This document shows positions 48,477 to 61,600 of a DNA stretch of 64,000 nt, piece by piece (position 1 is the stretch's first letter; every line of letters begins with the position of its first letter). Under the pieces are notes generated by a model, which worked only from the letters and a program-made list of their open reading frames with translations, searched no databases and was not told where the DNA came from. Both the position numbers and the translations under genes were made by a program. Source of the stretch: Sphaeramia orbicularis (Eukaryota > Chordata > Actinopteri > Kurtiformes > Apogonidae); the NCBI RefSeq assembly GCF_902148855.1, contig NC_043978.1, forward strand, positions 32,734,686 through 32,798,685, in the 5' to 3' direction.

Positions 48477-51400
48477 GATTTTACATCTTAATGGTATTTT
48501 CTAATACACTGGAAACCACTTATAGTGATAGGTATAGGTTCAAACTGATCATTATATGCAAATGATTGTTATATCTATACCTGTCATTTGTAAATCTATT
48601 GCTCAGTTTTATAGTGTTAATGGAGTTTATATACTTAAAGCTGATGATAATGGTAAATACAGACAGATATTTATAGATATTTTGGTCACTGTTATGTATG
48701 TTACTCAAAGTGTGTGCCTGTTATTTCTGTTGTTTATATATTACCTGTAATTTCTGACTCTATTTAACAAATGGTTCATGGGTTTTGACATTCAATTCCT
48801 GCCAGAAATGGTTCATGTGACATGAATACAGCATTAGTCAGACCGTTTCCTCCAGCAGCTCATCTATGCAGTACCTTCAAGTCAAAAAGCCAATGCAAAT
48901 TCTAACAGTGTACTCACTATTGACTCTCCTGCTTTTTCGTTGTAGCATGAGGGCATTGCATGCACATATATTATTGATTCACCTAATGAGTGCAGTGCAG
49001 GTAAATGCAAGTGCATTGTTTTCTCTTTTTCATAAATTGAAAAAGATCATGAAGAGAAAATGGTTTCGATGTGCTCACAGCACCACCTTCAGGTACAGAA
49101 GATCCAAAGTTAACGCTGTAAGGGGACTATATACTAACCATATTATTTTAACAGTATCTGCACAGGAGTGATTCTGTCCCATGTTTTTTTGTATGCATTT
49201 GATCAATATAAGCAGTTTCCATGTTCAACGTTTGACATGTATTTGTATGAATTGAAATGTGTTGATATGTGCAGATTATAAGGTCTAACAAGTTTATATG
49301 CATCAATTTTAGTGGATTGGAATGTGTAATATATTCTTTTACTTAGGATTGTGTATGCAATATGTATATTTAAAAGCAGATCCAATTAAAGTCTAGATAA
49401 ACAAATAAATAAACAGCTAAAACACACCGATCAAAGTAGGCTTGTCTCCTCTTCCTCAGTTCCTCAGCTGTGAGCGTCTCATTGGGGCCTTTTTGTCCTC
49501 CTGCAGTGCTCCCAGCTGCTTGGCTGCCAGATTTCACATTTCCCATTTCAGTCTCTGAAGACCTGTTGCTTACTACTGCTCCTATTAAAATCATAGATAG
49601 TACACCCCATTTGAAGTTTTTGCACTTTTCAAATGTAAAATTCCAACAGTACTGAAAAATATAGGCATAAATATTACTTTTACAGTTATTTTAAATACAA
49701 TTTATATATTTTATTATATGAAATATACAATAAATGAAATAAAGCTCAAAACCCAAACCTGTCTCATATGACTAATGAATAGTACCAGATTAGTTAATGC
49801 CAGCTAATAATTATAATTTGGTAGCGCCTTAAGAAGAACATCTCTGCTACATCAGCTTTGTAAACATTTTATACTCTACCTTCAGTTTGGACCTGCTGGA
49901 CATTTTAAATCCTCTGGATGATTCACATACCTTGCATGCTAAGCTGTATAGCCCTGCGAAGATCTGCCTCTTCATCTTCCACATCTATTTCTTGTCTGCT
50001 AAGTGCCAGGGCTCTCTTCAGTTCCTCGTCTTCATCCACAACCTCATCTTCCAGACCAAGGCCCACTTCTGTCTGGGCCAGAGTGGCTGACCTGCTTCTT
50101 ACAGAAAAGGAGTTTATTGGTAAAAGTCAAAGACGACCAAGTCAAAACAAAGTTTTACTGAGTAAACTCTAGCTCTTTGTAATCAGTGTATTCACCCTGC
50201 GCTTGTCTGGGCCTCTTCTTCTCCAATGAGCCTGGGTCGTTGCTGCTGCTGCACTCTCATGAACGCAAGAATCTGCTCGGCTTCACACTCTGGGAGGTTT
50301 CCTCGGATCACAAATATGGAATAACCTACGCACATACACCATTTGTAACTCTTTATAATTTTGTATATCAAAATCTAAATAGACACAGTACTGCGCAAAA
50401 GTCTTGGGCCACCTTTAGCTATATTGTTTTTACAGGGATGAAGTGAGCACACATATTTACTTCTCATTATCCTTTCTTCAGATACAAGAAAATACAGGAA
50501 ATAAGTGCACAGCCTTCACAAAATAAACTAAATATGTTCAAAGTCACTATTTAGTTTGACCCCTGACCCCATGACAAGAAGCAGCACAAACAGTTAGAAA
50601 CATCTGACATGTGCTGAATGAAACCCTGATACTTCTGTTATTACTGTTGTACATACTTCCCATATATCCATATTGTATCTTAATACAGAGACTGGGCAAT
50701 TCATATGTATGGTCATTAGAACCTTACTAAACCAACTAACCTAATGTTGGACTTTTGCACAGTAATGTAACTGAGCGTAAATTTCTGAAATTACCTTCCT
50801 GTTGTAACTGTGCAAGGAAAAGGGCTAGATACGTGTCTGATATCAACTCTGGTCCAGTCAGCAAAGAATTCAGGTTAAACCACTGCAATAAAAAAAAACA
50901 AAAAAAACAATAACAATTGTTATTATTGTAAAATATGCAGGAGTCAAAATAATAAACAAAGAAAAGAACTCAGACCTGTTGTCCAAGCTTACGTATAGTA
51001 AACCAGTGTTCCTTGTAGTTGCAAATGAAGGCTTTCTCATTTCTGAAAGATGGCAATCAAAATATTAATGAAACATATTTTTGATTTAAAATGGAAATGT
51101 TCTCCGTGATGTAACACAATAGTATCTTATCTTTACATTGGATTTATCATCAGGCTTTGGTATTCCCTGCTGTTGAAGAGGATTAGCTCCAGGCCCCACA
51201 CTCTAAGAGCATTGCTAATAACCTAAAGAAATTATATGACAAAGAAAAAAAAACACTATGATGTAAGGTTGTTGTGACTAATAATAGATGTGAAATAAAA
51301 GTAATCAAAGAGCCATATAACTTACTTGTATTGAAAAGAACCCACTGTCATCCATGTTACCAGATGGTTGCTACAGGCACATTGACAGAACCAAACAATC

Positions 51401-52233
51401 AATCAATCAATCAAAGTTTATTTATATAGCACTGTACAACAACATGAAGAAGACCAAAGTGCTTTACATCTAAAAGCATGATTAAATTACAAACAGTAAA
51501 CACTAATAGGTGTAAATGAGCAGCTGCATTTACATTCATCATGTATGTCCTTACCTGTAAGAAGGTCCTGTACTCCTCACTTGCCATACCTCCCTCTGCC
51601 ATCCTCATCCTCTCTTCTTCATCAAGCTGATGAGCAATGGAGGACAGATCCACTGGAGTGAAATACTCGCCTTGAAGAAGATTATTGAGGCAATGCTGGG
51701 CACAGAGAGAGCCCTCTTGCTAAAAGTAAAGGATCGGTAAATGTTAAAATCACATTGACGATATAAAATAGCTTTGCTAAATGTACAGAAATGGAAAAAC
51801 CTACTGTTATAAACTTATGGATTTGACCTGTCGCTCCGATAAGTCATACAACAGTGATGCTGTGTTCAACTAGCTTACGTAAACACAAATTAATTCTTGT
51901 TATTATCCTTTATAAGACCGAATTATTCAGTCTGGGTAGTGCACATAAGTATTTAATAAAAATAGCAGGTATATGAATGTCATAAAGCTGTTTACTGCGA
52001 ACTAAAATGAAAACTTTTGATGTTGTCTGACTAGCAGTTGCTGTTAGCATGTTTAGCTATCTGGACAACAATACAGGGAAACATCACCACAGATCTGTTA
52101 ACACCGCTCAGATACTGGACCAAAACACATCACCGGGCACAGCAACAAAACCCCTTTACTAGACAACTTACTTGCGGTTAAACAATTCAACTAAAACGGT
52201 TTAACTTACTTTCTCGTGAAATATGGAATCCAT
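47130..52233 (-). CDS. ATXN3: Ataxin-3 (Josephin deubiquitinase)
   Basis: Cysteine deubiquitinase. Eleven exons keep phase: 52233-52210, 51719-51555, 51370-51326, 51222-51137, 51042-50976, 50882-50795, 50325-50196, 50097-49931, 49581-49428, 47337-47273 and 47182-47130, giving 347 residues. It starts [20 protein letters not shown]. The catalytic triad keeps the human numbering: Cys14, His119 (EHWFT) and Asn134 (WFNLNS). Two ubiquitin-interacting motifs follow: [10 protein letters not shown] and [12 protein letters not shown]. The segment [13 protein letters not shown] is the human sequence just before polyglutamine; here only QQQQ follows. The C-terminus ([17 protein letters not shown], then [17 protein letters not shown]) lacks the third UIM of the main human isoform; an alternative last exon cannot be excluded. 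It shares a divergent promoter with UBR1. Confidence 0.96.
47545..47707. repeat. Repeat fragment with (GT)n, G-run and (TA)n
   Basis: CAGTGGCGGATCCAGAAAA is the left end of a repeat common in fish. It is followed by (GT)n, a run of G, GGGTTCAAGGGGGCAAAGC, and (TA)n to 47707. It lies in an ATXN3 intron. Confidence 0.6.
48204..48270 (+). mobile_element. tRNA-like head of a SINE or tRNA pseudogene
   Basis: It has an A box (TAGCTCAGTAAGTAA) and a B box (GGTTTGAATCC) with tRNA-like spacing, but no matching acceptor stem. It is intronic in ATXN3. Confidence 0.5.
48367..48470. repeat. (CA)n then (TA)n microsatellites
   Basis: (CA)n with a CG interruption at 48367-48402, then (TA)n at 48413-48470. 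The nearly pure alternating purine-pyrimidine tract is likely length-variable. Confidence 0.97.
50384..50768. mobile_element. Tc1-type MITE
   Basis: Left end CACAGTACTGCGCAAAAGTC and right end GACTTTTGCACAGTAATGTA are inverted repeats. There is no coding sequence between. It lies in an intron of ATXN3. Confidence 0.75.
51395..51500 (-). mobile_element. L2-type LINE tail
   Basis: On the minus strand: AAGCACTTTGGTC..., GTGCTATATAAATAAAC and a (TTGA)n tail. It is a short 3' fragment in an intron of ATXN3, inserted in the same sense as the gene. Confidence 0.75.
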
Positions 52234-52673
52234 ATCAAGCTTCTGTCAAACATTCAACTCTGACCTCTAGCTCACTGTGAAAGAGGGGGCGATTCTGAAC
52301 AGCGCCCTCCACTGGCTGGGTTTCCACATAGTTCCGTTTCCATTCAAACCTCCATTGACAGACTAATTAATTTTACACTTAAATCAGATAGACAACCCCT
52401 GTTTATTTCGTCTCTAATATTACTAGAGGATAATGAGTCAGCATGATTTTTATGTAGGATGATTATTCTGCATCAAAACACAAGCAAATCTGCATAAAGC
52501 TGCATGTTTGAGTCCATATCATTTTTTGGGGTTGATTTTAGTTATGTCAATCAGCCTTGCACATGGTTTTAATCTCCAAAAGGGGGCTGTCCGTGGATGT
52601 TTTCTTCTATAGAGAGGGCTACATCCGTGGGACAGTCTCCTAGCGACACTTCCTCCTTTACGGCAAATGGAAC
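52234..52673. promoter_or_regulatory. Shared divergent promoter of ATXN3 and UBR1
   Basis: The two start codons face away from each other and are 440 bp apart. There is no TATA box at either end. An ETS-like ACTTCCTCC lies about 25 bp upstream of the UBR1 ATG, which is in the context AACATGGCGG. Confidence 0.7.
52300..52315 (-). promoter_or_regulatory. CTCF-like site in the ATXN3/UBR1 promoter
   Basis: On the minus strand it reads CCAGTGGAGGGCGCTG, a close match to the CTCF core extended to CGCTG. It lies 67 bp from the ATXN3 start codon. Confidence 0.4.
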
Positions 52674-55600
52674 ATGGCGGAGAAATCCCAAGACGGGCTG
52701 GAGCTCAGCAAGGTATGATTTTATAACGTCTAAGAAAACTGACAGCGAGAACTGAGACTGAGAGACACGGCCTGGGGGTGTAATGTGTTATTTTATTTGT
52801 AACATACAGTTTGGCCGTGCAGGGAAAGCATTTAATACTTACCACACAAACAGTCGCAGTTAGCTCCTCTGCTAGCTACCTAAATGTTTAAAAAATTCCC
52901 TGGAGAAGCTAATAGCCTTGCCTGTCATTTCATGTTTGTGGTTAGCATTTAAGTCTGACCTGGGCTAAAACGTACATTTAGGCATTTGGGCTGTTTTTTT
53001 TCCCCTATAGGGTCTTGCTCTCCATCCTTTCCTAATTTGGTTATCGGTTTTGTCCATAGCGCCTCGACATGAGTTACAACATTTTTTTTAGCTCAGTTGT
53101 CCCGACTTGTTTAATCGGACTTGCAACTTATTCACTGTTTTACTAAGTACAGGCTTTATCAGCCCTGCTCTGTGTTGTACTCCGCGAAAGTGGCAGATGT
53201 GAGCTTTTTACTTTTCCATTTTCTTACTCGTTGATAAACAACCTTTTCCCAGAACAAGTAACCGCGGATAGAAGAGTTAGTTTTTGCTTTCGTTTAAGAA
53301 CTGCTATGATGCATTAAAACTGTCCTAAAACTAGCTCTCTCATTTCAGTATTTAACTGACAGACTTCTACTAAAAGAAAGGTATCAGTATTGTGCCCACT
53401 CAACCAGACTTTGAGTTAAAAAGAAGTGTAAATCCAAATGCAGGCACAGTTGTGAGTAATGTAGGAAGTACTAATGTCTTACAAAAAAAAAGGTTAACCA
53501 CAGTGCCAATATGACTTCTTTCATGTCATGCAGAATGCTGCTCCAACAGTTGCACCACAACTTCAGGAAGTGTTGACAAAGAAAAACAAAACATTGTGTG
53601 ATTTAATTGTTTACTAGCTTTAGTTACGAGTCTTTAAGCAAAACAAAATGAAACATCATTTGTGGGATGCATCCTCAGGCAGCATAAAGAGACTTTTATG
53701 ACTTCCTTGGTTACCAAGTGCACCATTATGCTCTTAATCAAAATCCTCTGTACAAGGAGTCAAAGTCTAGATCATTAGTCAACATGAGTTATTTAATGGT
53801 AGTGGCACTTGTTCTGGTATTTGTAAAGACATGTCTGTGCTTGCTTGATGTTATTGAAAGCTCATCTGTGCAGTTATGTGTCAGAAATGTGAATCTCTGT
53901 GATGCAGGTCGTGTTCTTTTCTGTGTTTTTTGTAGGAATGGCAGGAGGCAGCAGACATGAGAGCGGAGCTGCTCCGCTACCTGAAGGAGCAGGTTCCACG
54001 GATTTTTTGCCTGAAGAAGGAGTCCAGTCCTCAGGAGGAGGAGGAGATCATGCAAAGCCGCCTCCTTTACCCCCTGGAGTGTTTTCTCTTTGGAGAAGAT
54101 CCTCAGGAGGGTCTTGAGAAGCTCAAACAGGGCAGCACCTCCTCTCAGCTCTGTGGACGCGTCTTCAAAGAGGGAGAGACTGTCTACTCTTGCAGGTCTG
54201 AACAGACCATCCTGTTTAATGTAAAAGTTATAATAACGATGTATATATGGTTCTAATCAAATACTCAAATGTTTTACCCAAATTACTAATTTTGAGATAA
54301 TTCCTGAAATGTACAGTATAGGGCCAGAAAAACCCAGTGGTATCCATGGTTAAGTTTTTCTGTGTAATGTTGGGCAGTAATTCTAGTTTTGTCTGATGTC
54401 TTTTATGGTCTGTGTTTACAGTTGAGGTTAGTTTAGGCAGACAACCATCCTCTAAGAGCCAGGTCTGCTTGAGGTTTCTGCCTGGTAAAAGGAAGTTTTT
54501 CCTTGCCATTGTCACCAAGGGTTTGCCTCTGGAGAATTCTCTTGGGTCTCTGTGAATTGGGTTACAAAGAGTCTGGTTTAGACCAGCTCTAAATGTAAAG
54601 TGTCACGAGATAACTTCTATGATGTGGCACTATATGAAAAAAATTTGATTGATGGTTATAATGTTAAAACTTTACAGTTTAAAAGCATCTGAACTGCAAT
54701 ATGTTTAGTTATAGATAAAATTAAAGCTAAATTTCAGTATTTACAAATGTTCAGTTTATTGTTGTGCACCACAACCACTACACCTCTGAATACAGAGGAA
54801 ACAAAAACAGTGATATATTGAAGTAGGCTGACTAACCTTATCTGGTACTTTCAGTGTGGTTACTTTGCCACAGTAAGTTTTAGTTCACATTACAAGGCCA
54901 CAGTATTTAGGCTAAGTGTTAAAAATGAATAGTTAATGAGTAGACACACTCAGGTTTCAGTATGATGGTGTCAGTGAGTGGACTCGAAAATTGTGCACTT
55001 TTTCTCTGATGTTTACCAGCCCTCACCAGCATCTGCTTATCCATTCCAAAGCCATCATTTTTTTCAAAGCATGAATTCGAGTCTCATTGAATACGTTATA
55101 GACAAAAACCATATCAACAGATTACCTCTTTAACACGTGTGTGTGAAATTATACCAATATCTATGTTGGTATAGGAATTTTAAGAAAAAATCACTCAGTC
55201 TTCTAGAATATATGAGATTATCAATATAACGCACAGCCTGGTACTAAGAATCAGTACCAAAAACAAGTGGTGCCAGGCACAACAAACCCCGCCCCTTGCA
55301 CATATTGTAGCTTATTTTGGCATCGATCCAGTTATGTGTATGCATGTGGTGATGTCAGCATATCAATTGCCTTTATATATGTGCCAAGTTTGAATTAAGT
55401 TAAAACAAAATTGATGTTCTTATAGATGTGAAATTTTGCCCATTATAGGTAAATGGGAGAGAAAAAAAAAAAAGATTTAAAAAATGTGAACTTTGACCTA
55501 CTTTTCCCAAAATGGAACCAGATCTTTTCTGGGTCACTGGCAATCTATAAACCCAATTCGGTATGAATTCAACTAATAGTTTTGCTGCTTGAGTGTTAAC

Positions 55601-58600
55601 AAACAAACAAACAAATCCAACCAAAAACAATACCCCTTTCCTCCCCTTTGGAGGATGGGGTAAAAAAAATTTGTCTTAACATAATTGCCTTATTGAAATA
55701 ACAGCCATATGACTGGCAGATTCAGAAACATTTCACTTTTACTTGAGATGCTCCATACTTGATTAAATTAACATACTCAAATAGGGTAAAGATGTACAAA
55801 GAGGTTGTGGTAGTTCCTGACATTTACTCTGTCAAATAACAAATCCACCTGTACTTATTGCAGGGATTGTGCAATAGATCCCACTTGTGTACTCTGCATG
55901 GACTGCTTCCAGGATAGTGTGCACAAAAGCCATCGGTACAAGGTCAGTGTCAGTGTTGAAAGATGTCCATTGAGTTGTATTCAGAGTAGCAATTTGATAT
56001 TGAGTTTTGTTTGCAGAGCTTCTAATGAGGTTTTGCATCTGTGTACTCGTGTTGTACACAACTGAGTAACAGTACATTCAGTTTGCTCCCTCTTGGGAAA
56101 TGAATAGAAAGTTGATGGCATTTGAACAGACCTGTATGGGTTCACAGATATTGATCACACTCACCTATTTGCAGATTCACTGTCACTATGCTATATGACT
56201 AATTTCCAGACTTCTACACTTACTTTCAGCCTCACATAATAATACATTCCCATAACATTGCGATCAGTGACATACATTATTTGACTTTTCCCCAGATGCA
56301 CGCATCATCCGGTGGGGGATTCTGTGATTGTGGGGATGTGGAGGCCTGGAAGATTGGCCCTTACTGCTCTAAACACGACCCAGGGGCAGCAACTGCCATG
56401 GTAACGGTAAGTTACATAATGGAGCGGAAAGAGGGACGTGGGAGGGACCTACTTTACCATTCTGTGTCAGTGAACCCCAGAATGCTTATTTTCCCATCTT
56501 AGGCCTGATGCTGCTGTCTTGGCTATGCCTTTGGCTCCGGAAATGAGAAAGAAAAGCACTTTGTTGACCTGCTCTAACTGAGAAAATTTATAATAAGGTT
56601 AAGACTTAGGATTGAGTGCAAAAGGGCTAGTGGAAAACAATTGACCAACTATGGATGAGAATGGTTGTGAGATTTTTTTTTTTTTTTTAACAGTACAGTT
56701 AAATTGTACTAAAGTTTGCAAGGGTGTGTTTTGTTTTTGTATGATAACGTCACAGCTTCTCCCATCAAACTGCTGCTGGTTCACATTTTAATGATTGTGC
56801 TGGAGTTGTTTGTCAGATCTTTCTTTGCTGATCAGTGTTTGGCTTTTCTTTGATAAGATCATGTCAGGGGCTTTAAGCAGACGTACAGCTTGCCGGCTCA
56901 GTGCCTGTTTCCGTAAACAGCAGGTGCTTCCATTAACGGAGACGTCGCTGACCCTAGTCTGGCATTCTGCTTTGTGTTTTCTACATCAGATCTGAACCTG
57001 CGCTTAACAAGTAATGACACATCACATGATCACAGGAGGACCCCCACTCTGATCATGAAAATACACCATACTGTTTCAGAGCTCTTGTTGTTTAGATTGG
57101 GATAGATTCCAGTGCTTTTTCTCACAAGGCAGTGTGATGTAGAAACTGGTGTAAACATACACACTCATTGTATGTTTGCTTTGGTTTGTGTGTTAAATGT
57201 CAGACATTTGTATGAAATACTTGGCAGCTGTGTGGAATTTTTGCTCCTAAGGGATTTGATATTAACTGTACAAGGACAGTTGCCTGTTTGCTTTATTAAG
57301 CAAAATGTTCAGACTTGAGTCCACATCACATTAGACAGTCACTGCTGGCAAAACAGGAAATGGAAAATTAATGAAGAATTTTTCAACAAATAGAATTATG
57401 TCATATCGGCTTTTCTGTGAGGTGGCATAATTGAGTAAAACATTTTTTCATTTATTGTATTGTTGACAGTATATGTTTGTTTTATAAAGCGGCATTGGTG
57501 AAATTTCACATTTGTTGTTAATACTGACTTGAAACCAAAGAGGAACTGATTACAGCTTGGAAGTCACTGGTCAAGGGTCAAAGGTCAAAGTCACTGTGAC
57601 GTCACAACATGTTTTAGCCACAAAGGAAGAATTCACATGGTAATTATGGAAAATCTGTATTAGATTAAAACGATGATATTGTGATATCTTATATCCAAAA
57701 GTACAAAGGTCAGCTTTGTTGAGATGGTAGTTTTCTGCTAAATTATTTCTGGCCATTTTTCAGCATCATATTCCTCTCTTAAAAATAGTCTGTAATTGAA
57801 GACGACATCTTTCTCAGTCTAAATCAATTACTGGGATCACACATGTCGAAAGAGTGACAACTTCCATTTGAGCAAAATATGTATGTCATATATTTTTTTT
57901 TAATTCTTTCTGGGTCGGTAATATAAACTGCTACTTGATTTGATCACAGATACATATAACTGCACTAATTCTGTTTTTTTCTGCCATCATTTTGACATTC
58001 TTACTTACTGTGCTGTAATTCACTGTATTACTTACTAATTTCCTTCCATGTCCAATATTTGCTTTGCCAATAAAATGCATGAGCACTGTTTATTATTAGC
58101 TTTCAATAGTGTTTCATTCATGGTAATTGGGGGGGAATGGCTCTGTAGAGTGTAAGAGGTATACTAAAATTTTGTTAAATGTTGTTCATCTTTTTGCAGG
58201 ATGAGTGCACATTGGAGCCCGAGTTATATGAACGTGCTGAGAAGTTGTTCCGCATATTGCTGCGCTATGTCACAGATTTCTTAGTGTGGGAGGAAAACTT
58301 TGAGCTATCGCCTGAACTCCAGCCCCAGTAGGCCCTCACTGATCCCTCACACACACATAAATTCATATGCAAAACATTCAGCTTAACTTTGACAGTTTCT
58401 ATCTCTATCCATGCAGGACAAAAGACAATGCATACTACTGTGTGCTCTACAATGATGAGCACCACTCGTATGACCATGTGATTTACACCCTGCAGCGTTC
58501 TGTTAACTGTGACCAAGCAGAGGCACAGACACACACAGCACTTATTGACAAGGAGGTATTTGCCTGGTTTTTATTATCCAGTGACAGTTTTTTTTATTGC

Positions 58601-61600
58601 ATAACATAAAAAAATTAATTGCAATATTACACAAATGTTGTAAAACAATAAAACATGAACAAGTCCAAGTGGAAGAATATGTAGAGGTGACACCAGTATT
58701 GACTTTGATGCTTATTGGAAAATTCCCATATCAGATTTTTATCACATTATGAACCGGTTATTGTTGTAACTAATGCACAGGGTCGGAGGGCAGTAAAGAG
58801 GGCAACTCTTCGTTCCTGCCAACAAGCAAAAGACCTCATAATGGTAAACAGCCAGTGACGGCACCATTTTCCACCTTTATTTTTAGCTTCGAATTGGACA
58901 CCATTATAATTCAGTTTTTAGTTCACCAATGGGCTCTAACTCTTTCGCTGGTGTGTGTTACAGTCCAACTCGGAGCACATTTCCTTGCAGCCATTACGTG
59001 TGGAAATCTTGCATTCATCTGTAATGGCTCATCAAACCTTTGCTCTTCGCCTCGGCTCCTGGTTCCAAAAGATCATCGGTTACTCAGGTGCTGCCATCAT
59101 TTGCACCATATTATCCAATTTCAGACCATTAGATATTGAAAGTGTGTGTCTTAACTGTCAAACCAAACCTTTTCTTATTCATTATGTTTGTACTTTTTTT
59201 CTTAGATTTACTGATTTGTGGATTTCTTTCTTATAGCTGTCCTTTGACTGTGACTTTGTGTCTTTTGCAGCGGGTTTCAGGCAGGCCTTCTGCCAGGTGG
59301 CTTTGGAGCCCAACCCAGACAGTGACCGCCCTTGTCTCATCAGCAGGCTCATGTTACACGATGCCAGGATGTACAAAGGCAAGTACATCTGGGATACATT
59401 TGAATGCAGAATCAAAGCTCAAACTGTAACATGTTTCCATTTGATAATTACATATTTTTTATCTCTTCTTAAGGGGCTCGCAAGATTGTGCATGAACTTA
59501 TTTTCTGCAGTATGCTAATGGAAACAGAATTCAAAAGGCTTTTTGCAATTGAGTTTACAAAGGTAAATGAAACATTTGGGAAAACTGTTTGAAATCATTC
59601 TTGGTGATTTCACTTACTTTCATTAATACATGACACTATTCTGTCTTTTAGCACTATAAGCAGCTGCAAAAGGACTTCATCAATGATGACCATGAGAAGA
59701 GTATTTCCATCACTGCTCTGTCCGTTCAGATCTTCACTGTTCCCACGCTGGTACGTATTGTTTTCTGTAGGACAATGGAAAGTATGGAGAATTCTGCCTT
59801 AAATTGTATTCTTCTGAAGCAGCCTGCATCTGTCTGTGCTTTTCTTTAATAACCATCTCTGTCCTCATATTTTTTTCCTTCAGGCCAGACATTTGATAGA
59901 GGAGGGTAATGTCATTAAGGTGATAGTTGATACAGTCATGGAATTGCTGCGTGAGCATCTGGATGACAGCAATCGCTTCTTTTTCCTTGGCTACAACTCA
60001 GACAAGTTCTCGCGCATTCAGGTCATCTTCCATGACCTCAGGTGACTGAACATTCAACTGCCTCAACAAACCTTTTGTTCCCAACATGTTAGCTCCCCAT
60101 CTAAGTTGTACTTCTTGTCTGTCATTAGGTATATTCTCATCAGTAAACCTTCATTGTGGACTGATGAGCTGCGGAAGCAGTTCCTAGAAGGATTTAAAGT
60201 CTTTCTCAGTCTTCTCAAATGCATGCAGGTACACATGATCCTGACCCTTATTCAGTTCTTTGGTAACATAATACTGTTACATCAGTATCTGTAAGTTGAC
60301 ACCTCATATATTTTAAGAATCATGACCTTCTTTCACTTTCCTTATCAGGGCATGGAAGAGGTTAAGCGCCAGTTTGGTCAACACATTGCAGTTGAGCCAG
60401 AATGGGAAGCTGGCTTTTCTTTACAGATCCAACTCCGCCACATTCTTGCTATGTTCCAGGATTGGTGCTCATCTGATGTAAGCAGTCTATCAAGCACAAT
60501 GTGATCCTAAAACAAAAATCACAAGGGATGAGGATGTTGCTGTATTTATTTTTTGCTTATGCCTATCTCCTCAGGATGATATTTTGCTGCTTGCATTCAG
60601 AGAGTGCCACAAAGTCCTGATGCAGTGCAACAATCAGCCCTTTCTCAGGGAAGCTGTTGATTACTACATGTGCAAGCACATCCTCCACGTTCGTCCATAC
60701 AAAGTGTCTCAGGATCCAGTCAGCATCCATCTGCCTATCTCTAGGTTACTGGCTGGTATGAGAGATCATCTATAGTACTTTATTAGATATGTTAGCATTT
60801 TGTTCTGATAACTGTAAGCTTATGACCTTTTTTTTTTATTGTGCTCCATAGGCCTCTATGTGCTTCTCTGCAGAACAGGAGCTGGTGATCGACTGCATGA
60901 TCCTGTAAGTTACATAAGAAGAATCACTGAAATGTTATTATGTTTCATCCTCAGTTAATAATGCTGATTCTGGAACTTCTGTCAGTGAGGAAATGAGGAC
61001 ATCTACTGCTGCTGGTGTAAAAAAAAAAAAAAAAAAGTTATGTTTGCCTTGTCTTTTTCAGGAGAACTATGACTATATCCAAATGGCAGAGCTTCCTCTT
61101 CGATGCGTGGTGTTGGCTGCACAGGTCTCGGCTGAAATGTGGAGGAGAAATGGGCTTTCATTAGTCAGCCAGGTAAAGCATGCTGCAAGTTTCCCAGAAA
61201 TATTTCTTTCCTGTTTGCTCTCAGTCATTATTTAATCAATAACAAACAATTTTCTGTTTGGTATACAATACCAGGTCTACTACTATCAGGATGTCAAATG
61301 CAGAGATGAGATGTATGACAAAGACATTCTCATGCTGCAGGTCTGTGTCAGTTATGAGTCATTTTTCTTGAGCTCTAACTGTTTATCTACACATGTCATT
61401 AACTGTGTTTGATCTTCCCCAAAACTCTTACAGATAGCTGCTTCCAAAATGGATGCCAACCACTTCCTCATGCTCATCTTGTTGAGATTTGAGCTCTTTG
61501 ATTATTTTAATGGAAGTTGTTCAAGCAAAGACCAGGTTTGTAACATCTTTTTAACAATAAGGAAAAAATCATTCCTCCACTTGATGCTGTACTAAGTGCA

